In this document: positions 10,240 to 20,642 of the stretch, one piece after another
How positions within the stretch are numbered: position 1 is the first letter of the stretch
Layout of the letters: each line of letters begins with the position of its first letter
Assembly (NCBI GenBank): GCA_040285825.1
Contig: JAUPSS010000009.1
Location: 884,808 to 948,807, forward strand
From: Eukaryota sp. TZLM1-RC
Taxonomy: Eukaryota; Metamonada: BaSk clade
Length of the DNA stretch: 64,000 bases
Direction of reading: 5' to 3'
Notes under the pieces: generated by a model
Database searches by the model: none
Seen by the model: only the letters and a program-made list of their open reading frames with translations
What the model was told of the DNA's origin: nothing
Made by a program: the position numbers and the translations under genes

Positions 10240-11295
10240 TAGCAGCTTTCAGTTCAGCAAAACTGTTTATCTTTATCATGCTTTGTTTTATATTTTTGCC
10301 TTTTTGTGTTTTTTGTTTTTCCTACTGCCTGTGGGCTTTTTCGGCTGAATCTCAATTTGCTGGGTCTTTACATCAAATTGAGGTATAACTGTGGTATTTG
10401 AAATAACATCATCGATTGTATTTTGTAGCAATAATTCCTCAGCTGACTATAAAGCTTTTTATCTCATATGAAGATTAAGTTTAAGTCGTTTCTGTCTTGC
10501 AGATAGATTTGACAGTGAACTTTTAACGAACTGCTTGAATATTACCTTTTGTTCTGTATCAATAGGGGCAGAAGTTGAATCAACGCTAGGTGAATGACTA
10601 CTTTTATGCATAGTTTTGGGTTTTCTAGTAGCCCTTCAGGTAATTTTTCCCCTTTTTTCTATCAGAGAACAAGGTTCTTGTCTTACAATTTTTGAAGGAG
10701 GGGTTGATTTAGCTGTTGACTTTCTTTTTCTGGGCTGACTATCTAGTCTTGTTCCAGACTGTAGGTACTGCTCAAAATTTGCGGTTCTAGCTTCTTTGAT
10801 TTCCCCATCAGTGCAAAGTTGAATATCTAAAATTTCTAAATTCATTCTAAATTCAGCCACGTTTAATCCAGATCCATATAATAAATCTATAAAATTCACC
10901 AAATCTAAGTGGTGGTCATTTGATTTATACACCTGCTTGGCCATAGCATCGCACCAACATACAAACACTCCACAATCATATCCATTGGTTTGTCGTGGTA
11001 TATCATTTAAAGTGACAATTGGTGCCAAGTCACCAAACTGATAAACCATCAATTTTGCAACTTCAAATTTAAGTGATTTAGTCAAAGAATCTTAATAATA
11101 AAAATATCTTGTATTTTTAAAGTTTTCAAAGATTAATGGACTCCAACGTGAACTACCATTTCCTATATAATCATTGAGACAAATAAAACTTATTTTATTT
11201 TCAAATAAATTTAAATGCCGAGATGCCAACTCGACGTTATTGAAAAAATCAACAATGGTTGCAGGATGAATGAAATCTATGTGTGAAGATTTCAA
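10240..11295 (-). pseudogene. Ulp1/SENP-like (C48) cysteine protease relic with in-frame stops
   Basis: C48 proteases cleave ubiquitin-like modifiers. The piece 11092-11295 has 'SSRWSPLIFENFKNTRYFYY', matching the family's 'HWSLLV...FYHYDS' block but with Arg in place of the catalytic His. An in-frame TAA (11086-11088) follows, and the same frame resumes with DSLTKSL, so the stop splits the 'YYDS' motif. The piece 10636-11085 holds the Gln/Cys block 'IPRQTNGYDCGVFVCW' with the catalytic Cys. A TGA at 10633-10635 is again read through in the same frame into a basic tail (RATRKPK...ARQKRLKLN), with further TAA and TAG stops near 10460. All breaks are point stops, not frameshifts. Such proteases occur both as host genes and inside some DNA transposons; which applies is not visible. 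Confidence 0.65.
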
Positions 11296-12180
11296 AGTGG
11301 AATGATAATTGGAAAAAGTCGCGTCATGTAACCATCTGTGGGTAGTGGGGGTGGGGTTGGTGGGGTTGGTGGAAGTTGTGGTGGTGTAACAACATTGGCA
11401 ACATTGGAAGAGAGGTAACCACGATAAGGGATTGACGAAGCATTGGAAGAGATCAAAGAAGATTAGCTTGACTACTCATGACATTCCACATCCATTTAAC
11501 CACATGTAACACTGAGACGTCACTCCGTTAACTTAAATGCAAGGAGCAAAATGTCATTATACAGCAAATAAACCAGATCAATCAAAATTAAAGTTCTTGT
11601 AATTATGAGTTTTCAAATTCTGTTAACTACTGCTATCGCTTTACTTTACTGTATAACAGCTTTAATACATTGATTGTCCATTTAGAAGACATTTAAAAAT
11701 CAATATTAGTCAGTTCAAAAAAAATATAAAATATGAAACCTCAATTTATATTATTTTGTATGGTTTGGATATAGTAAATATCGATATTCATTTAATAATT
11801 TAAAGATCAGTAATTTTGAAAAAAAGGAGGAATAAGCGTTGACTTTTCTAAGCTCAAGAAGAATAAGTACAAAACTAATTTTATCTTACTTAGGTAATTC
11901 ATCTTTATTTTATCTCTACAACACAAGGCAACAGTAACAGTTTTGGCATCATTTGCACAGTGTTCATCTTTTAAGTTTAAGCGTATTACAAGCAAGTATC
12001 ACAAGTCATCACGCAGTAGCCTTTTTTGACTTGTTGTATACCTCATAGTTTAATTTTTAGCGATTTATAGAAACAATTATTACGCATTCATTTAGAACAT
12101 TATTTGTAGATCAACTGGAAAAATACTGATTTATTACACTCAATCATAGAAACTATTAAAATGCTTGGCGATATAAAATT
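11296..12180. other. spacer with a short G/T-rich tract
   Basis: A low-complexity G/T tract ('ggggttggtggggttggtgg' type) lies at 11341-11390. The rest is AT-rich with no recognisable gene. A minus-strand 62-codon frame at 11807-11995 has no motif. Confidence 0.4.
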
Positions 12181-12288
12181 CGATAATTAATCTCAATCAC
12201 CCAGTGGAAATGTAATCACAAATAGGAATGTCGAAGAGCTTGTGGTACTCTTCATGCTTCTCTGATTGAGTGATTTGGAAAATAACTT

Positions 12289-12720
12289 TCAATAGATATT
12301 TGTATTCTCTGTGGCACAGTGATACAATTTTGAGCGTATCGCAAATTGACCATTTGAAATTAGAGAACGATTGCCATGGTCACATGAAGTTGTAGACAGG
12401 TTAAACGTTTTGTTGTGTGAATAGAATTTTTCAGTGTAATCAAACTGGCCACAACACATGGACATGTACTTGAAAAACGATCCACCGCACCTGATGCAAT
12501 TGAAATTCTCATCGAACAGTAGATACATGCAATTTTGTAAACATTACTCTGAAGAAGAGCAAAACTTATCAGGATTGTTATGTGTGGCAGAATAAGATAG
12601 CTGTCTCTCTATTTGATTGATTAGATCACCAACAACAACAGTTTTTTTGCAATAGAATTCATCAATATAAACCCTTGTTGTTGTTGCTGATAAACTAGGT
12701 TAAAACAATTCAAGGTTTCA
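12289..12720 (-). pseudogene. Cys-rich protein, copy 1 (stop-containing)
   Basis: The frame 12289-12528 reads 'NFNCIRCGGSFFKYMSMCCG', then Asn-glycosylation sequons (NKT, NLS) and a further CDHG. In the same frame upstream, past one TAA (about 12553), the text stays protein-like ('YIDEFYCKKTVVVGDLIN', 'NNPDKFCSSSE') to about 12710. The block around CLQNC and then CIRCGG aligns with 'SLQSCMTSLI...LCVRCGN' of the gene at 14.25-14.66 kb, so the two are paralogues. Sequons and paired cysteines suggest a secreted or surface protein, but no signal peptide is seen. Function unknown. Confidence 0.4.
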
Positions 12721-14075
12721 CGTGATGATGTGGCCCTTGTTCCAGAACAATTATTTTCATTAATAAATGCTCTTTTTTGACTTTTTTTTGGAATTTCTGC
12801 CTGATGGAATCACCTTGGGTTATGACCTTTGCCAAATAAATGCTGTTCAATTTTACATACTTTGTCTATTGTCTTATGTATTTAGATTGTTTCTGACTTA
12901 CATTACTACTAGTCTTTAACTCTTTGAAGTAAATTAATTACATTTTTAGAGATACTACTCAATTTTTGGATTGTTTTGTGAAAAATTAATAAAAAATAAA
13001 TTTTAAAATATTGACGTGGAAAATGGAATTAAATCAAAACAGCAAGTCTTGTTCGATTATACTCTATTTGTGTTATAACAGTACGAATAACATCTTATTT
13101 AAAAATATATTATTATTAAAAATAACATTCAAAAATCTTATTTGAGAGACTCTACATTTTTTGTACTGACTATTTTCAACATAAAATTCACACATTTTGG
13201 TTAATTAATTTGTTTGTGTTTAGAAAATGTTTGAAGATTTTCATCAAGAAAAAAAGAAATCTATACCTTTTAGCTGAAATAACTCGTTGATAATGATTCT
13301 GTCTTGTGAATGCGACCATGACGCTTTTGCAATCTTTGTGACTATTTGATAATTGTCGCTTTGGTAACTGAATATTGTAAATTTAAGCACAAAAGTATTC
13401 TTCAAATTGGAGGACAATAAGAAATAAAAAAATGATTGGAGGACATGTTTTGGTGTAATGTGTAATACTTTGTTAACATTGTAATGTTAACAGTTCAAAA
13501 GATGAGTAAACAAAAGAGTGTGAATTTTTCCGTGTGAACATTGATATTATTATAGAATAAGCTGACTTTTCAATTTTACGTTTTGTTGACAATTTATCTG
13601 AGTCCTTTATCCATCAACAATAGAAGGGTAATTACCATGTGTTTAGCTGTTTGGTCTTCTGAACAAATTAAAGGTGCTCCTTTATTATATACATGGTGTA
13701 ATTCATATATGCATTTTTACTGCAACAAAGATTCAAATTACGAATAAAAGAAGCTCAACAGTAGGTAGAATTTCAGCTACTGTTTTGCAAATTTTCAGCA
13801 AAACACTGTGGCTCATCATGGAAATGTGATTACACTATTGTCTAGTTGTGACTGTTATTGTTAGCAATAGTTCAGTTCGACAACATTTAGTTAAATATTA
13901 AATCTCCAAAATAATCCAATACTAAGTTTATCAACAATAATAATTGTGTTTCAACCATACCTGGGTATGGCGTCATGACAATCAGCACTTCTGTCACAGT
14001 GTTGTGACAAATTGAATCTTTTGTACATAACATACTCGCTAAATCAATATACCACCTTTATTCATCAACTTCTTC
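12721..14075. other. AT-rich spacer
   Basis: No gene recognised. About 13953-14020 contains 'caaccatacctgggtatg', inversely similar to the stretch encoding 'NHTWASQQ' on the minus strand near 14390, so it may be a remnant of the same Cys-rich family in opposite orientation. The plus-strand frame 14076-14297 has clustered cysteines ('NYCNSCGDFCRCGGG') and may belong to that remnant. Confidence 0.35.
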
Positions 14076-14246
14076 GTGTCCTCAACTTTGAACAAAACAC
14101 CCACTGAGGGCTTCAAACTGCACTGCCTTCAAAATAGTACACATCTGGCAGGAAGCCTTGTATTTGAGCGCAACTACTGCAATAGTTGTGGAGATTTTTG
14201 TCGCTGTGGAGGTGGGCATAAAACATTGTGTTTGATTTATTATGAT

Positions 14247-14663
14247 TTACCTAAAACAACAAAAATTAATAAAAAAATATACAATAGCATTATTTAAGCA
14301 CATTGTCATGTCTGTCATGGTAATAGTTATGTCATGGCAGAGGTGTCCTGACAGTGTCATAACAAATGCAAGTTGTTGTGATGCCCAGGTATGGTTTCCA
14401 CACCGCACACATAGTGTCTTATCATCATAAGAGATTAAGGAGGTCATACAGCTTTGCAGTGAAATTGTAAAATTGTCTCTGTTCACAATAGTTTCATTCC
14501 AATAACAAACAACCGGCAGTTCTTTAGCGTTTGAATGGCATTGATTAGAGTCAACATCAACAAATCTCAGTATTGTTCGGCTTTCACACTTTATATCAAA
14601 ATTAAGAACTATTCTTTCCAAAAGTTTCTTTGTCAAATTTCTACGTTCATTAAAAAGACACAA
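14247..14663 (-). CDS. Cys-rich hypothetical protein, copy 2
   Basis: An intact 138-residue frame. The N-terminal third is basic ('ERRNLTKKLLERIVLNFD'). The middle has eight spaced cysteines ('SNQCHSN', 'PVVCYWNET', 'SLQSCMTSL', 'LCVRCGN', 'HLCHD') with sequons NET, NFT and NHT. The C-terminus is hydrophobic ('NNAIVYFFINFCCF'), which could be a membrane anchor. There is no N-terminal signal peptide, so a 5' exon may be missing. It pairs with the broken paralogue about 2 kb away. I do not recognise the family; an extracellular role is an inference from sequons and cysteines. Confidence 0.4.
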   Translation of the reverse strand: MCLFNERRNLTKKLLERIVLNFDIKCESRTILRFVDVDSNQCHSNAKELPVVCYWNETIVNRDNFTISLQSCMTSLISYDDKTLCVRCGNHTWASQQLAFVMTLSGHLCHDITITMTDMTMCLNNAIVYFFINFCCFR

Positions 14664-15364
14664 ATCAAAAATATTCGGAAAGCATTACAAATGAAATTTT
14701 AAACTCAGCATGTATCAATATTAATGTAGAAGGATGTGATAGACCCCCCTATTTATCACAATATTAGTTTTAGATTTAACGCTTTTTCTGCAGTAAATCT
14801 GTTGGCTTTTTTGATCTTTTCAATTGAATTGAAATTTGCGATTTTCAGTGAGAATGGCCATTAATGGTGAATTCCTCAAAACAAATTACTTTTTGCGCGT
14901 TTTGAAGCTGAAATAGGACCAGCAATGGTGATCAATTCTGAAACTGAACTCAAACTTCACTATCCTCAATACATCAAGTAAATTCAAATCTTTATAAGAT
15001 CAGGACTATTTTCTGAAAGCATCTCTGTTGAACTCAGAAAGCTGAAAAAAATGAAAATTTATTCTGCAAAATAAACAATTTATGATGAAACATCGACGAA
15101 ATTGCTCTCAGACAGAGAGAAAAAATTCATGGAAGCAACAATCTTTATTTATAAATTAATGGCAAACGATCAAGCTAACGAAACAATGCTATTCTGCCCA
15201 AATAGTATGTTTTGACAGATTTTAATCATAGTTCTTGTGTACGTATAAAATTGATTGAAAAAGATTGTGCAGCAATGCAAAATAACCTCAATTCCAGCAA
15301 AACAACTGAAAAACAACAAATTGAGTGATGACAACGAATTACTGTAATCAAAACGTGTGATTAT
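14664..15364. other. spacer, nothing recognised
   Basis: AT-rich with many short stops in all frames. The minus-strand frames near 15170-15684 overlap the retroelement relic on the plus strand and are shadows of it. Confidence 0.4.
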
Positions 15365-15900
15365 GATACGAGATTCAAAAAGTGGACAACGACGTGCTGG
15401 TGTGCCCTCATTTGATGATGTTTTGAATTTTGTTGATGTTGTAACAGTGGATGTTTGCAAGAAAAATGCCTTGAAAAATGCACAATCCGAAGTACCCCAT
15501 CTTGATGGTTCAGAATTGTACAAAAAAGAAATAAGGAACTCTTTTGAACGAATTGAAACATGTTCGCCATGTGGATTACCATATTTGCCCATTTGCTATT
15601 TCTTTGTATGGAAGTCGAGGAAGAACTGCAATGATTTTCATTGATGATCTTGAAAAGCTTGTAAAAAGAAGAATCAATAAGCATTTTGACCGCCGTTTGT
15701 GGTTGAATCGTATTGTTTTTACTAATTTCAAATCAATTCCTAAAATGATTTCGAAAGCACTGATGTCAGTCAGTGCATACTAAGGGGACATTGCTGTTGT
15801 TTCGTTCGATGGTGTGGAAGCTTGTTTTGAAGATATTGATTTTTAGACTGTATTTTTTAGATTAAAAGAATATAATAAAAAACGATTGAGCAAAATTTGT
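15365..15900 (+). pseudogene. 5'-truncated family-D retrotransposon (endonuclease C-terminus and 3' UTR)
   Basis: It matches the 3' part of the family-D copy at 52.0-52.5 kb: 'PSFDDVLNFVDVVTVDVCKK' (endonuclease catalytic block), then 'ELKHVRHVDYHICPFAISLYG' in a second frame, then 'RLWLNRIVFTNFKSIPKMIS', a TAA where other copies read His-Tyr-Glu, and the terminal 'GVEACFEDIDF' with TAG at 15846. The insertion holds only the last 0.5 kb, as expected from incomplete target-primed reverse transcription. It lies outside the main cluster and is more diverged than the copies there. Confidence 0.75.
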
Positions 15901-16007
15901 AACAGTGATTTGGTTGTCATTTTTGGAATTGATGTAAGGAACCTAAAAAATCATTGTAATTGAAGTATATTTAGCAGATTGGATTCCATTTCTTTTTCGA
16001 GTTTTCA

Positions 16008-16152
16008 ATTGAAACCATAGTTGAAGATTCCAATTAACAGCCTTTTGTCATGACGTCATGACGTCATAACAGAACTTAAATAACTTAATTAACAGAGATT
16101 TATTCAAATGTTGTGATGACGTCATGACGTAATCTTCAACTATGATTGAAAC
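16008..16152. mobile_element. 129-bp MITE with perfect 8-bp target duplication
   Basis: The element is 16016-16144. Its ends are perfect 14-bp inverted repeats, 'catagttgaagatt' (16016-16029) and its complement (16131-16144). A second inverted pair lies inside, built from 'atgacgtcatgacgtcat' (about 16050-16067) and its partner (about 16115-16132). Both flanks carry the 8-bp direct repeat 'attgaaac' (16008-16015 and 16145-16152). Size, lack of coding capacity and 8-bp duplication fit a non-autonomous hAT-type MITE. The nested 'tgacgtca' palindromes are also CRE-type binding sites. It lies just downstream of the secreted-protein gene at 16207. Confidence 0.85.
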
Positions 16153-16206
16153 ACATTATCACTAGAAATAGATGAAACAACTACCAAAGATATCAACAAG
16201 ACCCAC

Positions 16207-16488
16207 TCAGATACATGCTCCTGCTCGTTGACATGATTGTCTGATACATATGTTGAGGATACACCGACGATTGTGAAAGTTAATACATGCATCAACACAG
16301 GGATCTATCCAGGAAGAAGAAGACAATGAGTAGCAACGAGTGCGACACACTTCAATAGTAGGACTGTATTCAATTATCCTCAAATCTGATCTACATTCTG
16401 AGCACAGGTCTTGATATTGAGGAGAAAAGGACGCATAAACACAACCAGAAGAGAAGAGTAAAATAAGGCAAAGTGCAGTGATTCTCAT
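16207..16488 (-). CDS. small secreted ten-cysteine protein, copy 1 (93 aa)
   Basis: A clear signal peptide (MRITALCLILLFSSGCVYA, about residues 1-19) precedes a 74-residue mature part with ten cysteines in the order CxxC, CxxxC, CxxxC, CxxxxC, CxxxxCx5C. It shares 'CRSDLRIIE', the cysteine spacing and a closing 'C...GAC' with the next gene. The ATG start is set by the signal peptide. The product should be exported and disulfide-bonded. I recognise no family; protease inhibitor, antimicrobial, pheromone or effector are all compatible with the shape and none is shown. No intron is needed. The gene is intact. Confidence 0.7.
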   Translation of the reverse strand: MRITALCLILLFSSGCVYASFSPQYQDLCSECRSDLRIIEYSPTIEVCRTRCYSLSSSSWIDPCVDACINFHNRRCILNICIRQSCQRAGACI

Positions 16489-16575
16489 TGAACAATAGTG
16501 AGAGTATAACCTATAATATAATAAGGTTTGAGAAAAAGTTCTTTATTAGACAAGACATAAACATGGAAGAACTTA

Positions 16576-16860
16576 CTAACAGAATCCATAGCGGTTACAA
16601 ACTTCATTGATACAAGCGGTTAATGAACATCTTCCTGCTAACAAGTTATAACAAGCACTTAGGCACGCCCTGTGGTAATTTGAGTGGAGAACATTGCATC
16701 GAAGACCGCACCACTCCCAATTAAGAGCATGTTGGATTGTGCGAAGATCAGTTCTACATTTTGAACATCTGGAATTGCTCTCCTCTACAGAAGGAGAAGC
16801 AGAAGCAGAAGCAAAGTACAACACTGATGCCAAACACAAGAGGATGACTAGGTGACGCAT
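16576..16860 (-). CDS. small secreted ten-cysteine protein, copy 2 (94 aa)
   Basis: A signal peptide (MRHLVILLCLASVLYFASASA) is followed by a mature part with the same ten-cysteine frame as copy 1: 'CSKCRTDLRTI', 'CGLRC', 'CLSAC', 'RCSLTACINEVC', ending 'GFC'. Outside the cysteines and the 'CR.DLR.I' motif the two proteins differ widely, as in fast-evolving secreted families. Both genes lie in the same direction with an 87-bp gap, so they arose by tandem duplication and then diverged. Their spacing is too short for much regulatory sequence; AT-rich 'tataatataa' sits between them (about 16512), a possible TATA-like element for copy 1. Confidence 0.7.
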   Translation of the reverse strand: MRHLVILLCLASVLYFASASASPSVEESNSRCSKCRTDLRTIQHALNWEWCGLRCNVLHSNYHRACLSACYNLLAGRCSLTACINEVCNRYGFC

Positions 16861-17335
16861 GAATCTAGTAATCGTAATGGGAAAATCAAGTCAAATCAAT
16901 ATTCAATCTAATCAGTTATGAATTAATTTTCTTAAATGTGTATGTTCAATAAATATCCAATCAGATCAGCCAAACAGTTTGTCTTTGCGAATTATTATAT
17001 ACAGTTCTGTTAGATTTGTTCTGAAAAGTTTGTTTGACGCACATTTACAAACTAGTATTGTGAGGCTTTATTGTTTCGATGCCATTGGTACACTGCAAGG
17101 ACAACCTCTTAGACTTGATACAATACAAATCAGGTACAAAAAACAAGCTCAACATACCAACAAAACAATCAACCCCAATGTTGAGTCCATATGTTTACTC
17201 TGCTTTTACCAAATACAACAATTGGAAATGACATATTCGCGATTACATTGAGTGTACTAGAAATTTCTTTTCATCAATGTAAATTAGAAAATTGGGATAC
17301 AATTTTGGTGAGAAATTAAATAACTTTTGAACATT
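16861..17335. other. spacer upstream of the secreted pair
   Basis: No reading frame with recognisable content; the plus-strand frame 16979-17251 is unsupported. This is the likely promoter side of the gene at 16576-16860. Confidence 0.35.
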
Positions 17336-17740
17336 GTTTACATTTTATTAACTCAGATATCAGTTATCCTCCTCTTCCTGGGGAAAAATCCCAAATTGCT
17401 AAATATGCGAAACCTATTTCTTCTGTTAATGAAAATTAACCTGCCCAATATAATTTACGTCCCATTGTTTGCTCTTTGCTCAATTCTTCGGGGGCTGTTT
17501 ATGCATTCCTTGAGGATTTCGCTGTTGTTGTAAAAGAATGGACTAGAAGAATTTACAATCATGTTCACAGGCAAAACAGATGTGAATTTTCTATTTTTAA
17601 GGGAATAAAAATTTAAAAATTAAATTTATTTCTGATTCACTTCCTTCTTTTGGTAATTAACTGTTTCGATGTAGCAGAGGCAGAATATGAGGATATGGAG
17701 CTCTATTTGTGTATTTGATTGTTCTAGTTTTACTCATGGC
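17336..17740 (+). pseudogene. 5'-truncated family-E retrotransposon relic
   Basis: It matches the family-E 3' end at 59.49-59.9 kb. Stretches equivalent to 'KIAKYAKPISSVNEN', 'AFLEDFAVVVKE' and 'FSIFKGI' can be read in changing frames, followed by a diverged 'ttaactgtttcgatgtagcagaggcag' 3' tail. A 20-bp 'aaatttaaaaattaaattta' insert interrupts the last part. It is an old copy lying between the secreted pair and fibrillarin. Confidence 0.7.
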
Positions 17741-17991
17741 TTAAAACCAATTAATCTGTTTTCGATCACAATTATAGATACTATCACTGAATTTAACCTC
17801 CTTGCTCCCCATTTGTGACAATCACTGTTGCCAAGAATAAATAAAGACATAGAGGATATTTATTGTTGCCCAATGTTATTATGCATGAAAAAAAAGAAAT
17901 GATCATCAAAATATAGTTAAAAAGGGTTACTTATTCTATTTTAGAGTTAAATATAACAAAAATGATTAAAAAAGACTATTACAAACTAAAT

Positions 17992-19018
17992 CTACTTCTT
18001 GCTCTTTGAAGATCGGTATTTTCCAATAACTGTGATAAGAAAAATGAAAAAGTAATAACATACCAACTGCATGGTCACGTTCATATGGTTCAAGTGGAAT
18101 CTGTTCAATGGGTTTAAAGTTTTCTTTAACAAGTTTTGAAACTTCCCTGGCAAATACGACTTCAGCAGCGACAGTAGAATCGATACAGTTTGCTTTAATA
18201 CTAATGAGGAAAGCACCATCGTGTTTTAAAAAGTGATGAGCATTTATGGCAACAATTCTGGCTTGATCTGGCTGGGCGACGTCTGCGAATATGGTATCTA
18301 CCATAGGGACAAGCATTCTGTATTTGTGTGGATGACGGGCATCCTCTACAATGGGAACAACGTTGGTCCTTTGCTGGGCAACACCTATCAGATCACGACC
18401 AGAACGATGAGAGAATTCAACTGCATAGACCATTCCTTCGGGACCAACGATATCAGCTACATGTGAAACTGTGGTTCCATTAGCGGCACCCAGGTATAAG
18501 ACCTTGCTTCCTGGGGCAATATAGATATCATCAACACCTCCAATAACGGTTGCTGCAAGCTTGGATCTAAAGGGGTTCCAGACACGATATTCTACCTTCT
18601 CTTCATTGACATCGACGGAAATACGCTTTTCACCATAGACGGAAACACCAGGAACAGTGTTAAGAGTGGCCAGGGCGTCTTCTTCTTTTCCAACAGACTT
18701 GACGACGAAGATACCGGGATGACGATGAGGTTCAACGTGGACTTTGCTACCGCCTCCGAGACCGGGCCTTCCACCACGAGAACCACCGCGGCCACCTCTA
18801 TCACCGCCACGACCGCGACCGCCTCTATCACCACCGCGGCCTCTTCCACCACGGCCACCCCTGTCGCCACCACGGAAGCCGCCTCTATCGCCACCACGGA
18901 AACCACCACGGCCACCTCTATCACCACCGCGACCGCGACCGCCTCTATCGCCACCACGGCCTCTGCCACCACGACCGCCGCGGCCTCCGCGACCGCCTCG
19001 AGAATCACCAAAAGACAT
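17992..19018 (-). CDS. fibrillarin, rRNA 2'-O-methyltransferase (two exons)
   Basis: Fibrillarin is the box C/D snoRNP methyltransferase of the nucleolus; it 2'-O-methylates rRNA under guide RNAs. Residues 1 to about 90 are a Gly/Arg domain of RGG and DRGGRGG repeats. The Rossmann methyltransferase follows with '[20 protein letters not shown]' (SAM site; Asn where most have Ser), '[11 protein letters not shown]', '[12 protein letters not shown]', '[12 protein letters not shown]' and '[10 protein letters not shown]', which include the conserved catalytic Lys and Asp. Without splicing the frame ends in a foreign tail (stop at 17966). Removing a 34-nt intron (18030-18063) restores the family ending '[18 protein letters not shown]' with TAG at 17992-17994. 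Coding parts: 18064-19018 and 17992-18029, 330 aa. The start ATG opens the usual MSFG..RGG. The gene is intact and the best host marker here. Confidence 0.97.
18030..18063 (-). other. 34-nt spliceosomal intron in fibrillarin
   Basis: On the minus strand it starts GTATGT and ends TTATCACAG, T-rich between. It interrupts a Val codon (G|TT) and is not a multiple of three. Exon joining gives the conserved DHAVV ending. Among the smaller spliceosomal introns known. Confidence 0.93.
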
Positions 19019-20642
19019 AGGAAAAGAGTAAGAGTTGTGTAAGAGGAAGTGAGTTTGAATACCTGTTTTTGTTACTAAATTACCCTAGCTTACTTCAATT
19101 CAATGAATCAACCCACAGGTGAATAAACCCCTTCTTTGGTGTTGTATTGATCATGTAAAATAAAAAGTGTCATTTTGGAAGGGTTTAGTTTGGCTCCTTT
19201 GTTAGTTGATTTGCAGAACAGTAAGCAATCAAATTAAATTAAACTTGACGTTTTGATGGTTAATGAAGCTTTGACTTCAGCAAACGTCCTGTTTCTCCGA
19301 AAAGGTATGGTACCGATGATACGTTGCTGCGGGCAACCATTTCCAGATTCTAAAAGAGAAAAAGGAAACCAATCACCATGTGACATTGTTTATCAGCTTG
19401 CAAAAATCTGTATTTGAAAATTCAGTAACGACTGTTGAAAGAAGCTTTTGAAAAGAAATATGGTGGTTTTCATCAATATGTTTGCAATTGAAGTTAGAAT
19501 GTGTAACAACAAAAGGAGTCAATATTTGAGTAGTAGATAGTTGTGGTAATTCAATAATTGATAATATAATTAAATGGGTAGTTTCCCCAATGTATCAATG
19601 TATCATTTGTCATTTTTTAACAAAGATGGTTCTTTTTGAAGATGAAAGGTACTCTATTTGAATTTTTGAAGGTGATTAGTATTGAGTAGTTCGATCTTAC
19701 TGCTGCTGATGTGTAGTCATCAACCTCTCCATTTAAAGTAAGTTACAGCAGGTCAGTTTGATTTTGTTACCAGATTGGAGAATCCGATAACAAGAATTCT
19801 TGAATTGATTCATTTACTAACAGTTGACTTTACACCATACCTTCAAATTTCAAGAATTCCGTCCAAGATGTCTAATTCGGTGCAATTACAATAACTATTG
19901 AATGTTTTGCCAAAAGCTTAATCAATTGCAATAATTCCAACATTGTAATTGCAATTCTGAAATTCAGAAATATGTTTGACTAAAAGTACTAAACAGTAAT
20001 TGAACTTTAACGGTTGAGGAAAGTTTTGAAACATCCTATTAATCTTTAGTTTACTTCAACATTTCGAATCCATTTCCAATTAGAATAACAAAAACTATAG
20101 TAAAATACAACCACATCAGCTGTAGCAGGAGCTTTTATGTAATGGAGACATTAAATGGAGACATAATTCAATTGTCAATATAGTTGTTAATACCATAAAT
20201 AATTCCTGCATTATTACGCTGTTTCCTGTTATTGACCCCAGATATCAAGTACATAATTATGAAAACTTTGCTTTGGTTGTGACTGAATTGCAACACTGTC
20301 GTTTTTTTTTCACAAAAAATACATGTTTAAGTAAACAGCAGAGAAGGAGCAGTTTATAGGTAGGTCAGGTGTAGTAAAAGACATATAATGTGATAATTTT
20401 GCATGTAGTGTTTGGGATTAAGAAGTGTTCAACACCGTGTTCTCCTTTCAAATGATGTTGTTTTCAGCAGCGCCTTTGTTTGAAGAACACTGTTACAAAT
20501 ATTGTAAATTCGAACATAGCTTGCATCATTGTTTATCACTTTAGATTGAATGCTCGAACCAATTCTTATTGGAGATACTGACACAATTGCTTATGTTGCA
20601 TCATTTACGCAAAAAATTCGCATTGTGAACCCATCTATGAAA
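19019..20642. other. intergenic AT-rich region
   Basis: This includes the fibrillarin promoter side. No gene is established. On the minus strand near 19270-19345 a coding-looking stretch follows a pyrimidine-rich 'cctttttctcttttag' acceptor-like site; its identity is unknown. The plus-strand frame from 20550 runs into the satellite and is not supported as a gene. Confidence 0.4.

Noticed and set aside
10110-10388. Plus-strand hydrophobic 92-codon frame as a membrane protein
   Set aside because: Low-complexity Phe/Ile-rich text lying antisense to the Lys-rich tail of the Ulp1 relic; typical of antisense to A-rich coding sequence.
18592-19042. Long Ala/Val, Thr/Ala and Pro/Arg-rich frames overlapping the start of fibrillarin
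   Set aside because: They are other-frame and antisense readings of the GC-rich Gly/Arg repeat of fibrillarin.
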